Positions 23,784 to 37,495 of a stretch of DNA of 64,000 nt are shown one piece after another. This DNA is from Torreya grandis (lineage: Eukaryota > Streptophyta > Pinopsida > Cupressales > Taxaceae), in assembly GCA_037957365.1 (NCBI GenBank), contig JARHVA010004088.1:437501-501500 (forward strand), given 5' to 3'. Position 1 is the stretch's first letter, and every line of letters starts with the position of its first letter. The translations under genes were made by a program, and so were the position numbers. Below the pieces are notes generated by a model. It was not told where the DNA came from. It saw only the letters and a program-made list of their open reading frames with translations, and did not search any database.

Positions 23784-24492
23784 TGCATGCACCTAATTTT
23801 TCTCACAAACATTGTGCTTAATCTCTTCACTTAATCCTATATTAACATTATCCCTTTTTTAATTAATTAATTAATCTTATGAAATATCCCACTTTCCACC
23901 TATTTCAAAATTCTATAATCCTTTTAAAGTCTAATGTACCCCACAACCCCACTTTCTATTTAAATTATTAATTTTATAATTATTTTATTGCTCAAATATT
24001 TCCTTCTCAAAATAAGGTCTAGAAGCTTCCCATCTCAAAAACCTTCTCATCTTCAAATTCAAAATTTGAGGGGGGAAATATCCCTCTCAAAACCCCTCTA
24101 GCCCCTTCCAAAGACCTCTTTAAATATAGGCTTTCCCCAAGCATGAGAAAATAAGGAAGAAATTTGTATTCATATTATCTTAATTGCCTTAGCCTTTATA
24201 TCCATCTTGCATCCATAAGAGCTCTCTTGTATACATCTAAGCCACTTTCAACCACATCCAACCATTGGATGCCATTGTCAAGACTTAGCAAGCAATCCAA
24301 CATTTTAAGTTTTAGACATCAACCAATTTACTTGTGAATCCTAGAGTGGAATCATAAGGAGGTAAAAATGATGGTGAGAATGTTCTTTTTATTCTAATTT
24401 TCCTCTTTTATCCATTCTTTTTGGTGTCATTAAGTGTTAGGTTTTTATTACTAATTTTAGTAATATTGTTTGAATCTAAAATTTGGTGCACA
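23784..24492 (+). repeat. Tat-A 5' LTR (709 bp)
   Basis: Begins TGCATGCACCTAATTTT and ends AAATTTGGTGCACA. The outer bases TG...CA and the TGCACC/GGTGCA pair are the usual short inverted repeat. A TATA-like TTTAAATATAGG near 24119 and a downstream region with little secondary structure give a plausible promoter. The first C of TGCATG corresponds to T in the 3' copy. Confidence 0.93.
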
Positions 24493-24513
24493 TTTTGGTG
24501 ACCACAGTGGGAG
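24493..24513 (+). promoter_or_regulatory. Tat-A primer-binding site
   Basis: TTTTGGTGACCACAGTGGGAG directly follows the LTR. The TGG start pairs with a tRNA 3' CCA end. The tRNA species is not assigned because the site has probably lost CpG-like positions. Confidence 0.7.
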
Positions 24514-27500
24514 AAGCCTCCTTTATAACTAACTTCTTCTATCTTAAGTATATTGGCTTGAGATTTATAGGTTAAATCAAAGAAGTTGGTGGTTCTAGGT
24601 TTTGTATTTGTCACAATACTATATTTTTATCTTTGTTAATGATAATATGTGCTTATGGTTGAGGTTGGATTGTATTATTATTTGTTAAATACCATGTTAT
24701 TTTTATTTACTCTATTATATCACACAAATAATAAAAACATAAAAGTTTGTTAATATTATTAGGGCATTTTATTACTACTAATCTGTATGTTCTCGGTCTG
24801 AAAAGTACATGAACCTTGTAGTGTGGTCTTATAGTATTCTCTATGTCCAAGGTCTATCTTGGTGGTTATATTTTTTCTTCATCATGATTTGTAGATCAAC
24901 CTTTTAATATTTGTAGATCATATGTTGTTTCATGTCACTCCATCATACCCTGATATATTTGCCTTGCCTTAACATTTATAGATTGAAGAGCATCAGTTTT
25001 TATCAAAAATTTCCATAGGTTTTGTTGAATGATTTTAAGAAATATTTTGGGCATTTGGAGGCTGATATACTACTCAATTAAATATAATGGCTCACCCTCC
25101 TCCCTGATTCTTTATGGAATTAGATAAAATCTACTTGGCCTTACATTTTGGTTAGTGTTCAACCCTAGTAGAGGTTGTGAATTTTGGCCTACACTTATTG
25201 CTTTACCATATGATCCATGCTATCATCAATTGGGCCTATGATCCAAGTATTTTCAACAAACCTATTTCATGAATATGTCAAATCACTATGTTCTTTGAGA
25301 CACCATCTATTTGAGATATTTATTTGAAATGTTTGACCTTGACATGTACCCTACCTCTTATTTTGGCATACGCTAAGAATCTGCAAGCAAAAGTGAGTTG
25401 CTTGGATTAAATGCAGGTATATTGTATTTGGTGAAATAGTATCAATGCCTTGTGATCATATCCATGCCTCATGTATCTTGAAATAAGTGAATTCCATAAG
25501 AATCTTGATGTTTCCTTATTTTGTATCCCCATTTTGGCACAAGTTGAGTGTCTACTAGCAAAGGTTAACCAATCATGTTAGGCACCTATTGCTTGCATTT
25601 AACAACATCATGTCATTGATTTGTGACTATACCCATGATTTTTGGTATCCTACAATAATCAAGTCCCATGATCCATCTCATTCCTTCATATCATTGACAC
25701 TTCACCAGCATCCACCAAATTCTTTCATCTGATACACATGTTAATAAGTTTATTTTGAAAGGTCAACAATATAACAAATGCCAATCTCTTGTGCATATTG
25801 AAAGAGTAGATATATTTACCTTTAAAAGTCATATTCTAGTAAGGTAGGTCCATGGTTTTGGTCTAATCATGCATTCCTTGAGTGATTTTTATTGTAGACT
25901 ACAATATTCAACTCCTAGATAGTTCTTTTTGGTGCTTAGAGCCTCCATGCTACACCTTCATTGAACACAACCCGAATAGACATTTGTCAATTTGTTTTGT
26001 AAAATATTTTTAGGTAAGTAATAAATTCTTTCAGACATGTCAATCATAACATTTTTCAAATATTTTAACCACCCTTAAACAAATTTCATTTTTTAGGTGG
26101 TGTTTGTATGAATGGTCAAAGCTCTTGTTTCAATTTATAATTCAAATAGCTATCATTAATTTCACATGCTTAGTTATTTCCTTTTGGTCATGACATTATT
26201 CAATAAATTAGGGCAATATTAATTTTTTTAAGTTAGTTATATAAGTCTTAAATCACATTTTGTAAAATTTTTAAATTAATAGTTGTAAGTCTTACTTCTT
26301 AAATGTAATATAGTCAATTATACATTGATTTAATTATCTCTTTTTAGGTGTTTACATATATCAAAAATTCAACTTTTTTCAAATTACTAATACATATTTT
26401 TTTACAGATTAACTTGTATTATTTCATGGAATGGTTGGCAATTGATTCAAATTAGTTTAAACCACTAATCGTCTATTTTGCAGGTTGACCAACTTTGGAG
26501 TTGGATAAAAATATCATTTTTTAATCATTCATTTGATTTTGCATGATTTGACGTGTGTTTTGTAGGTTTGATAATTTCAAGCTAAAACTAGTAACCCCTT
26601 TGTGCAAGTCCCCTCAAGATTGAAGAGACCCCATTTTATTTTCTAATACTTGTGCTTGTAGGAAGGGGTACCAATAGTATATTATTTCAATTTCAATGTA
26701 TATACTTACTTATTGTGTGGATGATTTTACTTGATTGCATGTGATTGTATACTTGTATTTCCTCACATAGAATAATTAATCAGTAAATTAATCATGTGTT
26801 TGCCTATGTGCTATCCCTATTTGAGTCTAAGATAACACGTGATGTGGATTTCATCACCATGCATGGGCTTAGTCACTAAGGGTTGGTGATGTTGATTTCA
26901 ACACCATGTACTAACCAAACTCCATATTCTAGTATAGTCTAAAAATTAGGAGAGTTGTCACTATGGCCTAAGCAAACTTACCCATAAAGGGTTCCATAGA
27001 GTGAGGGGTGGTTGAGTTCTAAGACCCAGGGTAATCAGATAGCATCCTCAATAGACTTGAGCCCCAATGTACCTTTACATATATTTAGGATTCACCTATA
27101 TCCTATTATGTATACCTATATTAGGGGAATTTTATCGTAGTAAGTGTTCGACTACAAGATTCAGTATCAACTCCAAAGTAGCCATCAAGTGCAAATAGGG
27201 TTAAGAGGGTTTGGTAGATTCCATAATGGGTCATCATCCTATAGCCTCACTCGTATAGCCATTAGATGGTGTGGGTATTTAGTTACATACCCATTATAGT
27301 TGACTAATTTAGCATCATGATTGTGCATGTTGTTTGAGTTTTGTGGAAAGACCTGTATTATTTGTAAGCTGAGTTGGCCATACTTATATTTTATGTGTGA
27401 TACCTCAGATACCCATAGTAAAACATTCATTCTCATTTCATCAACCACACCCATCCTACATCTCATACTCATCTCATATCCTTGATACTCTCATTTTTCA

Positions 27501-28284
27501 TTTACCATCTAATTTACTATCCACCCCACTATACATTAAGCTAAATCCATAATCTACCCACCTTGTGTTAACCACCCATCCCACACTCTCTCAATCCTAT
27601 CTTAGATATAATTTAATAGGTAACCCCTATTCACATGTCTTATATACCCTCCATATTTAACAACATCCATTAGACATATTTAGCCTAATAAAGTTCTATA
27701 ATCCATCTTGTCCATCCTATCTCTTCTCTTACGTATCCTATACACCATCCCATATCCATCATACATTCCATCCAATTAATGCCCATATCATAGTCTTTAT
27801 TTCTATTCATCACATACACTTTCATCCTACATATTACATACCCTTTCTCAACTCATATTCCCCTATCATCTTTGAATACTATATTTAGACTTGGAAGTGA
27901 GTGCTAGTGGTCACTCATCTTCTATCATTTATCAGTCTTTACATCCTTTAGACTAAGCATTATCAAAACACATCATCTTATAAGATTTCAATTTAGCACC
28001 CATAACTTATCCTCATCTTTATCAAGTACCTTTTTCATCTAGGACCCATCAAAATTGTATCTATACTAATTAGCAAGGTATTTGATCCCATCACACATAT
28101 TTATACTTGCTATATTGGTATATTATAGGGCTTCATCTCTTGGTAATCCTTAGTCATATCACCCCTTTTTTAAAAATGATCATCACATCATTCCTTTTTT
28201 CCACTAGTAAATTTGGTTTCTAGAATGGATTAGTACTCAAAACCTTTACATCACACATCATGACATCTCTTTCCCTCACCCAAA
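24514..28284 (+). other. Tat-A leader, no gene seen
   Basis: About 3.8 kb between primer site and gag. The first part is AT-rich and featureless. From 26.85 kb it matches the inverted Tat-B leader. From 27.4 to 28.27 kb the plus strand is pyrimidine-rich (CATCC- and TATC-type repeats). The open frame on the minus strand at 27.24-27.47 kb has no neighbours in frame and is not supported. Confidence 0.5.
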
Positions 28285-29700
28285 ATGGTGAATCACACTT
28301 GTGCCCAACATAGGATTGGATAAGCCTCTAACCAAGACATTGACCCATTAGTAAATTTAGTTGACCCAACTCAAGATCATGATGATAACCATGGTGATAT
28401 GTATACCCCTAGAGGTGAATATGAACAATTTGATCCCATCCATAATGACCAAATTAGGGATTTATTTGATCGATACATATTTGAAAACCATGATCATGTT
28501 TTAGCTCATGCCATTGAAATAGGGGCACACTGCCTTAAAATTATGATTGTGTTCTATTACAACACATAGTACATATTCCCTTCTATCCTAACACACCCCA
28601 TCAAAATGTACATACCAACCAAATACCCAAGGAAGATGGTGTGGACCATGGAAATACAAAAGAAGAACACCCAGTACCCTTAAAAAATAATTGTGTCAAG
28701 GCTAATAAGAGGAAAATTATCTTAGATGATCACTTAGACCAACTGACATAACAACTCAATCTTTTAATCTATAATCAATGTCTATCATTCCCTCGATAAA
28801 ATAATGTCAACAATACCACTAATACCCAAAATAATCATAGCACACAAAATACCCATAGCCCTCAAAATCACCAAACTCAAACCACCAATCCTCTTGGGGA
28901 CTCCACATTTTCACAAGAGTGGAGAGAGATTAAGGAGACCCTCCAGCAAATAGATCCATATTTTCAAGCTCTTAAGTACAAATATGAAGGCTTTTGATCC
29001 TCACCCTTGGGCATGAGTATTTTGAAATATATTTTCTTTCACATCTTGAAGTACCTAAATTTGAGAAATATCAAGTGAAAAGAGACCCTAGAGATCATGT
29101 CCAAGAATTTTATGTGGCTTGCCATGAGGTGGCATACAAAGATGCTTATTTATTGAGATTATTTCTCAAAAGTCTCATTAGACCTGCTCTAGAATTGTTT
29201 ATGCATTTACCCAAGGGGTTAATATCTAGCTTTTTAGAATTGATAGAGAAATTCATTAGGAATTTCTCATTTAACATTGAACATGACATATCCATAATTG
29301 ACCTCTATAATACCAAGCAAAGAATCAATAAAAGTCTAGCATACTTCTTACAAAGATGGTGAATTTTGGCAAGCCATTTGAGATGTACAGTACCTGAGAA
29401 ATAATTAGACAAGATCTTTGTGGATAATCTCAATACTAAACTCAAGTATCAATAAAATTTATAGTGTGCCAAAAACTTTGATGAGATAATAAAGAAAAGA
29501 ATGAAAATCAAAAAGGCACTTATTAAAAAGGGGACAATCAAGTTATATTATCAAAATGAGCACACCCAAAATCAAGACAACTATTTTTCAGGGAAATCCA
29601 AAGTATACAATAAAAGCGAGAATATTGTGGGAGATGGGGTAACTGATTCTAAGTAGTAACATGTATAAATAGTTCAAAAAAAGAGCCCCATAGAACAACA
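28285..29700 (+). pseudogene. Tat-A gag
   Basis: A plausible start ATG at 28285 (MVNHTCAQHRIG) opens a frame of about 95 codons with one stop. Low-complexity Asn/Thr/Gln-rich text follows to 28.98 kb, then a frameshift. The stop-free stretch 28994-29362 is the capsid-like core: HLEVPKFEKYQVKRDPRDHV, VACHEVAYKDAYLLRLFLKS, LFMHLPKGLISSFLELIEKF, IIDLYNTKQRINKSLAYFLQ. This is the usual Ty3 Gag order. It would assemble the particle that packages the RNA. Decayed Gag text continues to about 29.65 kb. No zinc knuckle is visible. Confidence 0.85.
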
Positions 29701-30559
29701 AACTATCTCTTCCATTTGAGTTCCTCAGGCAAGCCAAGGCCTCGAATAGGCAAGAGACCACTCACTAGCTTAGGAGTCCTAATATAAATAGTATTGGATC
29801 AATTTATTGTCACTAATATGATCATCTTTCCTAAAATCAAACCTATGGATTATTACTAACCAAATCTATACTGGTATCATGAAGATGAGTTTTGTAAGTA
29901 CCACAGGGTTAAAGTGCATGATACATAATGATGTATGTAACTAAAACACTACATCCAATACTTAATTGAAATGTGTGAAATTTAAATTGAGGGATAAACT
30001 CCCCCAAATTAATCAATGAATAGGTAAGTCAGCATTTATAAGGATCCATTCCCCAACTATGACCAAAGAAATAGGAGACCATTAAGAGACCAAGGTCAAG
30101 CTTCTTCATCTAACTACATCGAATACCACCATGTGCCTTATCACTACATTAACACCATTAAAATCCATATCCTCCAAGAACCCACTCCATTAGCATCCCC
30201 TATCCTAAAAATTAATTGGGCCACTATTAACTATATAGTCACTACTAGACACAATAAAATAGTAGTTCTTATAGCACCACCAAAAGAACCATTTACTTTG
30301 TCTACTACCTAAAAGGGGAATATTCCTAAAAAGGCTTCAAGTTATTCTAATAAATACTATGACCTAATTCAACAACTTGAGAATACTCTAGCTTATATAT
30401 CCTTAATGGAGCTTCTTAAAACATCTACTTTACACTACAAGATATTAAATTAAGTCCTAAATGATTTAAAAGTCCCTAAATATTTAGATACTAATCAGTT
30501 TCAGGAACTAGTATCATACTTATCCCCTATATAGTAGGTCACATTTTATGCCTAAGACA

Positions 30560-31030
30560 TGTCTCCCATTGGCCCACATCATAATTACCCACTATACATT
30601 GAAATGACCATTGAGTTTCTTGGGTTCTCATAGATGGAAGATCAACACTCAATTTATGTAACCTAAACTTTTTAAAGAAATTGGGATACTCAAAAACATG
30701 ACTAGGGCCTACTTTGATAATGATTAAAGCTTATGATGATAATGAGAGACCATCATCTAGGACCAGTTATCTTCATATTATTATGGGACATGTAGTACAT
30801 CAAACTCTATTTCATGTTATGGATGTGATTTTGCCATATAACATGCTACTTTGAAGACCATGGATTCATGAGATGTAATTTATTCCATCTACCCTCCATC
30901 AGTGTCTAAAATGTTCTCACTTCAAAATGGAGGTCACCATCTTGGGATTCATAGACCATCTTCACAATTATGAGATGGATAAATCATCATAACCATCACC
31001 TTATATAGGCAAAAATAATTCTATCCTCAG
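30560..31030 (+). pseudogene. Tat-A aspartic protease region
   Basis: VLIDGRSTLNLCNLNFLKKL (about 30624) aligns with the Tat-type protease active site, in which D-G/N-G-S is expected; here the third position reads Arg. About 75 codons later LPYNMLL and RPWIHEM then PSTLHQCLK give the conserved second half of the domain (usually LGRPWIH). Several stops interrupt it. The enzyme would cleave the Gag-Pol polyprotein. Confidence 0.75.
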
Positions 31031-31343
31031 TTCAATAGCTACTAAATAAATCTCCCCTAATCAACTTGAGTCCACCTCTAATATATCACCTGATGTCACT
31101 CGATTAAAGATCACATCCACAAGGTGTAGATAATATGAATACAAAACATTTGACATTGGTGATTTTCCCCTATCTCCACAAAGTTATGGGTCCCCATCCA
31201 TGAGGAAGGATAATCCCATCAAGTACAAATTTGGACTTAAAACCTTTTCAAGCATTAGATTCTTTTCTAATGAATACATTGAAGATGGGGATGATTCATG
31301 GCTTATCATCAATGATGAGGACCTCATATCTCCTAAAAATCAA

Positions 31344-31452
31344 TATCCTAGAGTTCAAAAAATGATGGAGAACATAAATTATAAATGGAAAGGATTGGGT
31401 AAGCAAGAACAAGGTCGACTTGAAGCCATCATGGCTCAAGAAAATCCATAAT
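31344..31452 (+). pseudogene. G-patch-like segment in Tat-A pol
   Basis: Within a stop-free frame starting at 31200, RVQKMMENINYKWKGLGKQE then QGRLEAIMAQ fits the G-patch pattern: a hydrophobic Met-rich helix, then G-x-GLG-x-x-x-QG. G-patch domains bind nucleic acid and occur downstream of the protease in some retroelements. The first Gly of the motif reads Asn. The segment lies between protease and RT, the place expected for such a domain. Confidence 0.55.
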
Positions 31453-31899
31453 ATTTTAGGTTAGGGTATAGACTATATAATGATGACCCAATTAGTATCA
31501 TTATGGATTATCTTTTGATCCTTGGGTGATCTCTCCCTGATGAGAACATTGAAACAAGATCCATCTATAATCACTTCAAGGAGCTCATTGCTACTAACCT
31601 TTTTCCATATACCACCATCTCCACCATTAACATTTCCCTTTATTATCCATCCCTTATAGACTAGGGTTCAAAACAAGAGCCATCCTTTGACATGTTTCAA
31701 AATTATGAAGTTATTTTGGAATATATGGGAGCTAAAACCTTTTATGCCATCTGGTGACCATAAAAAGGGTTTTTTTAATCAATTTGCATACTTTGGGGAA
31801 CAAAAAAACCCCATGATCAAATTAGTGAAAAACACTCTGAAGAAGAAGATCCTCACCAAACATGAAATGAAACTTCATATATCTAATTTAAATTAGAAG

Positions 31900-33480
31900 A
31901 TTATTTTGACATTAACATAGAGTTCCTACATTACTTTAATATAGACACTCTTAATCTATCATTTCCTCCTTATTTGCAAGAGCAATCACTTTCTCTTATT
32001 GAGGATGTGATAGAATTCAACATTGAGATGGATAAAAATCCCAAAATAATTAAATTGGGGGCATCTCTCACATTAGAGGAATGCAAAGTCATCATAGAGC
32101 TACTTAAATAATTTATCAACATATTCACATGGAGTTATACTGACATGTTATGGTTAGACCTCTCATTGGTAGTATACCACCTAGTTGTGCTTCTGAATGC
32201 AAAACCCATCAAATAAAAACTAAAAAATATGTATCCCAAGTGGCATCATTTGTCAAAGAGGAATTGAAAAAATTCTTGGAATTTTGTTTCATCTCTCCAA
32301 TTGATTATTTAGACTAGATTTCTAGTATTGTTCCTATGTCCAAACCACAAGGTGGAATCATAATTTGTACAAAATTTTAGGATATCAACAAGGTATGTCC
32401 TAAAGACAACTTCCCACTCCCAAACATTGACATGATTATAGAATTGATATTAGGATATGAAATTCTCTCCATCATAGATGGCTTCTTAGGTTATAATAAA
32501 ATCAAAATTACACTTCAGAACCATCATAAAAAACTTTTATTGCTGCATGGGGAACATTTTGTTATCAAGTCATGTCATTTAATCTTAAAAACATAGGGGT
32601 AACCTATCAATGATATATGACCATCATCTTTCATGACATGATGCATGACATTATTGAGGATTATGTAGATGATATTTTGGGGAAGTCCCATTTAATATCA
32701 GAACACCATTGGTTCTAAGAATGATTTTTGAAAGATTGCAAGAGTATAAATTCAAGTTGAATCCCAAGAAATGTGTATTTGGAGTCACCTCAAGAAAATT
32801 ATTGGGATTCATAGTTTTAAGAAGATTTATAGAAGTAGATCCAAAAAACGTAAAATAAATCACAAAAATGCCTCCACCTCATAATCTTAAGCAGCTTAGA
32901 AGTATTCAAGGTAAGCTCTAAGCCATACAATTTTTCATCTCTCAACTTGTAGATAAGTGTCACCCTTTTACTCATCTACTAAAGAAGTGGACTACCTTCC
33001 ATTAGAATTTAGAATGCTAAATAGCCTTTGAAAATATCAAACAATGTCTAGTTAATCCAATTGTATTGTCACCACCCATCTCAAGAAGACCTTTTTTCCA
33101 TACATTTCAGCAACACCATGTGTCATTGATGCTCTTCTAACACAACACAATGATTAGGGTAAGGAGCAGGCCATATATTATTTCAGTCGCATGCTGATAT
33201 CTTACAAGCTAAATTATAATCCCATTGAAAAGACATGTTTCTCTATGGTTTTTGTATCACATGAGCTTTGAAATTACATTTTTAATAATCAAGTACAACT
33301 TATTGTAAAATTTTATCCTTGAAATATTTATTGTCCAAATCATCTCTTATAGGCCAAATGGCGAAATGGATAATGTTGCTTAGTGAATTTGACATTGAAT
33401 ATGTTAATCAAAAGGCTTTAAAAGGATAATTTATCATGGATCAAATGGAAAAGGAACCATTGGAAGTGACTGAGCCTCTT
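31900..33480 (+). pseudogene. Tat-A reverse transcriptase and RNase H
   Basis: The segment starts with KLGASLTLEECKVIIELLK. Then FVKEELKKFLEF-type text, the palm motifs (IIDGFLGYNKIKI) and EDYVDDILGKSH with the catalytic YVDD at 32662-32673 still intact follow. Thumb motifs EYKFKLNPKKCVFGVTSRKL and PPPHNLKQLRSIQGKL come next. RNase H follows from about 33.12 kb (DALLTQH; AIYYFSRMLISYKLNYNPIE; LLSEFDIEYV). Frameshifts and TAG stops are frequent, but domain order and spacing are complete. Confidence 0.9.
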
Positions 33481-33528
33481 ATATCCTCTTTCTTTGATGA
33501 TTCCATAATAAATATTTCACAATCAGAT

Positions 33529-33840
33529 AGCTAGAAACTATACTTTGATGGCCAATTCACCACGCATGGGTCAGGAGCAGACATACTCCTAATCACTCCA
33601 CAAGGTGACCTTATCTCAAAAGTGTTCCACCTTGCCTTCCCATACACCAACAACATATCATAATATGAAGCCTTAATAGCCAACCTACACCTAGATATTC
33701 AATGGAATGTCTAACACCTACAAGTATTTAGTGACTTGTAGATAATTATCAAATAGGTTAATGATGAATTGCAAATAAAGGATGAAAATTTATCCCTTAT
33801 AAGTAGTTTGTGGATTAGTTAAAAGATAGTTTTCAATCCA
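33529..33840 (+). pseudogene. Tat-A second (archaeal-type) RNase H domain
   Basis: KLYFDGQFTTHGSGADILLI starts the domain, with the first catalytic Asp in YFDG at 33541. It continues TPQGDLISKVFHLAFPYTNN, then a tyrosine-glutamate pair (YEALIANLHLAIQWNV) and LQVFSDL with the third acidic position. This extra RNase H between the normal RNase H and integrase is a diagnostic feature of Tat/Ogre/Retand elements. At least three in-frame TAG/TAA codons make it inactive. Confidence 0.8.
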
Positions 33841-34119
33841 TAACATTTGAATAAGTTCCCCAAGGTATAAATAAAGCAGTTGATTCCATGACTAGTATTG
33901 GCTCACTCATCGACCTCCCTCAAGATGTTTTGGAAGGAAATTTTTTGATTGAGCATCTAATTATTCTAGCCCATCAGTCAATGGCTCCATTTAAATTTTG
34001 TTTAATTAATGATCATAGTCTCCCATAGTACCATGACATTTACAAGTACCTCCAAACCAACATCCTCCCTCCTAACCTCAACTGTCACCAACATAAAGCC
34101 TTTATCCACCACACCTCTC

Positions 34120-35280
34120 GCTACACCATCCTTGGCATCATACTTTATCGACAAGGATATAATGGAACCTTATTGAGGTGTTTGATATTAGAAGAGGATT
34201 TTCAAGTCATCAAATAAGTTCATGATGATATCTATGGTAACCACATCGATGGAATGCCCCTAGCCAAAAATCTATTATGAATTAGCTATTATTGGCCTAT
34301 AATGGAACAAGATTCTTACCAATATGTGCACAAATGTGTGGCTTTTTAGAAACATGTAAACCTCATTCATTCTCTAGCATAGGAATTATAGCCTATTATG
34401 AGTCCATGGCCATTTTCCATATGGGGTCTTGATTTAATTATAAATATTAGTTCAACTTCATCAGATGGTCATAAGTTTATTATCATTGTAATGGAGTACT
34501 TTACAAAATGGGTAGAGGCAATGCCACTCACTTATACAATGGGCCTCCAAATATCCAAATTTATTCTCAATCAGATCATTTGCCACTTTGGCATACCTAC
34601 AAAAATTATTTTAGATAATAACAAATCCTTCAAAAATTAAGAAGCTCAGGCCCTATTTCACAAATATCACATCACTTAGCATTTTCCTCTCCTTATTATC
34701 CCTAGGGCAATAGACAAGTAGAAGATACTAACAAGACCCTAATTAAGATTCTAAAAAGATAGTTAATTAGGTGGGAATAAATTAACACACTCAACTATAT
34801 TAAACATTGTGATATTATTGTATAAGTATCCACACACGTACTGGGGCCACTCCATATGCCTTAGTTTATGGGACCGAAGCAATTTTTTTAGTCAAAGTGT
34901 AACTTCTCTCCCTTTGAATTTCACTAAGGGGTATCATCACTGATCATAATTATAGATAAGAATGACTATAACAATTGGAACTTTTTGATGAGAAATGTTA
35001 GAAATCCCTTAATCATTTACTATCATATCAAATTTAATTCAAAGTCCAATACCATAAGAAGATCTAATCTAGGGAATTTGAAGTTGGTGACCTATTCTTG
35101 AAAATGAATTAAAAAAACACCAATGAAAATAGAGATAAGGGAAAATTTAAAGCTAATTGGTTAGGTCCATATATCATCATTACCAAGTTTGGATTACGAG
35201 TATATAAGTGGGCCACACTCAATGGATAATAACTTGATGACCCCATGAACATCACGCATCTAAAGTGCTTCTACACCTAA
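34120..35280 (+). pseudogene. Tat-A integrase
   Basis: LLRCLILEEDFQVIK, then ISYYWPIMEQDSYQYVHKCV, cover the HHCC region (the second Cys is lost). The catalytic core begins at PWPFSIWGLDLI (34422) and includes FIIIVMEYFTKWVEAMPLTY, a stop-free stretch, and ICHFGIPTKIILDNNKSFKN with the second Asp. The third motif reads SPYYP..NRQVEDTNKTLIKI with the Glu present. C-terminal text continues to about 35.27 kb (KFGLRVYKWATLNG). No chromodomain follows, as expected for the Tat lineage. Confidence 0.88.
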
Positions 35281-37495
35281 ATAGGGTTCATCATCCTCCA
35301 TCTATGGAATATCTCATATCTACTTTATCCATCACATCTCCTTAATAATCCAATAGTAAAAAAATCCATTTAATGGTGGAAACCACTCTTTTGCCTTGGG
35401 CAAGTACCATGATGAAAACTAGTTTCTAGCATCATGGTAAAATAACCTATCCTCAACCATGGTCTTAATAATGGGCATCTGTCACAAGTTTTTATGTATT
35501 AACAAGAGACAAGAGTTTTTAAATCAAAGAAGAAGTCATTACTTGTTGAATAATGGGGATGTTTGATGGGGAAATCCTTTGGAATATCTCATCCATAACT
35601 ATTGTCTAATTTTTTGTAAATCCTATCACATCCTCTTACAATCCTATCACCCCATCATATCCTCTTTGACAAGCATGTCTCTTTTTAGCCTCACGATTAA
35701 ATCATGTCCCCATTAATCCTTTGATATCTCTAATACTATGGTTCAAACCTTCCCACTAACATTGTCATTATGGAAAGGTCATATATTGGTCTTCTAATTT
35801 GGAGGTTTCGCATGCATTATGCTACCAAATCTTGAGGGGTCACACTAACCCCCATATGTGATTACTTTAGGACTTGGTTAGAATCTTGTTCTAATGTATG
35901 ACAATATTGGGTACTATACACCCCATGTACATATCCCCTAATAATCACTAGGCCTATTGTTTATAATCACATCATTATCTATTTTCCTATTTTGATAATA
36001 TCCTTATTATCCGCCTATACTATTGTATGATTGTCTTATGTGATTATTTCTTAGTTTACCTATGTGTGTTTGGTTAATTCTATACATATTACATTGCTTT
36101 GTTTATTTAAAAAATTCTTATTAGCATTTTCTATATTTTTATCCTAATGGGAATGAAGATGGTATTGGTGGCCTCTAAAAATTTTCATGGATAAGTTCAC
36201 TTTTCAATAGAGTTCCCATGCACTATGAATTCACTGTATCCTTGGCTCTTATCATATCATTGGTATACACATACTCATAAGTGCAACAACAAAAATGGAT
36301 TACAAGAGATATATGGCTTAAGACATCTTCATTCCCTTACTACCAATAATACCCCTCAGGTAGGAGGATTACAATAAACCATATCATCACAAACCATACA
36401 CCTTTATTACGTTATTATTGATCACATAAAACCACACATCATTTCACTATCTAAACATACCACAACACACACTATAGATCTATGTTTGTTCTACAATAAC
36501 TAGTAAAATGATTACTCAAGCCTTTACACATTAGATCATGGCCTGGGTGGTGCTCCAGTCAATCTTGAATCTCCCACTAGCCAAACACCCTGCCTAAGTT
36601 CCATACTGCCAACTTATGCCATCCCCCTTTGGGGATAATACTAGCCTAAATGGTCAACTTATCTACAATAACCACACATGATAGATGGGGTCAATTATTG
36701 ACATACCTCCCTCATCCTTATGATTACCTCATCTTATTTCCCTCATGCATGATCCTCTCCCTCTTGATTACTTTCACATCCCCCCTCTGAAACAATTGGA
36801 TGCCTCCTAGTTCTGTAGTGCCTTGGGTGCATCTCCTCACCCAACATATTGTGTAGAAAAATTGCTACACACTACCTAGCAGTTGAAGTCTTAGATCCTC
36901 GAGTTTCAACTATCGTAATATCACCTCCAATATATTCATCACCTAGTGCAATGTCTGAAACACCTACAAATTCACCTTGTAAATTAGCTTTGATGTTGGT
37001 ATTGGTCTACCCTACAACATCCTTAGAGTCCTTGCCTACTTTCACCTATACTCACTATGTGAATGATTGAAAAAGTGATGAAAATGACTTGCCTCCCCAT
37101 ATTCTATATAATACTTACATCTTGAAACCTTTAGTATTACTTTCCTACACCTATCGATAGGACTAATCCCAAGAACAGTCATCAACCCCAATTAATACTG
37201 CCCCTACTTTTCGGGTGCCATCACATCATTTTATTTTCTACCCTCATGACCCCACATACACATCATACCCATTCACATTATTATCCTATTACCTATCACT
37301 AGCATTCCACATAAAATAATTTCATGAAATAATCAAACAAACATGTTCTTCTTTATTACTATTAAAATCATATTCAACATTACATCATATTCACATAACT
37401 TCATGTCATTACAGCCTCTTTTTTTACCATTTATTCTAATCATTAAATATCTTTACATTTGAGCCAAAACTCTTCACTACAAATAAATATACTAC
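35281..37495. other. Tat-A 3' region, first part; no firm gene
   Basis: Plus strand poor in G. A 74-codon open plus frame at 36849-37070 overlaps a protein-like minus-strand reading (GEFVGVSDIALGDEYIGGD; MHPRHYRTRRHPIVSEGGC) at about 36.70-37.05 kb, so neither can be taken as a gene with confidence. 37.10-37.49 kb is AT-rich on the minus strand, like a 3' untranslated region of the antisense frame upstream of it. Confidence 0.35.

Noticed and set aside
36849..37070. Open plus-strand frame in the Tat-A 3' region
   Set aside because: It overlaps an equally protein-like minus-strand reading, its composition is low in complexity and it has no in-frame neighbours.
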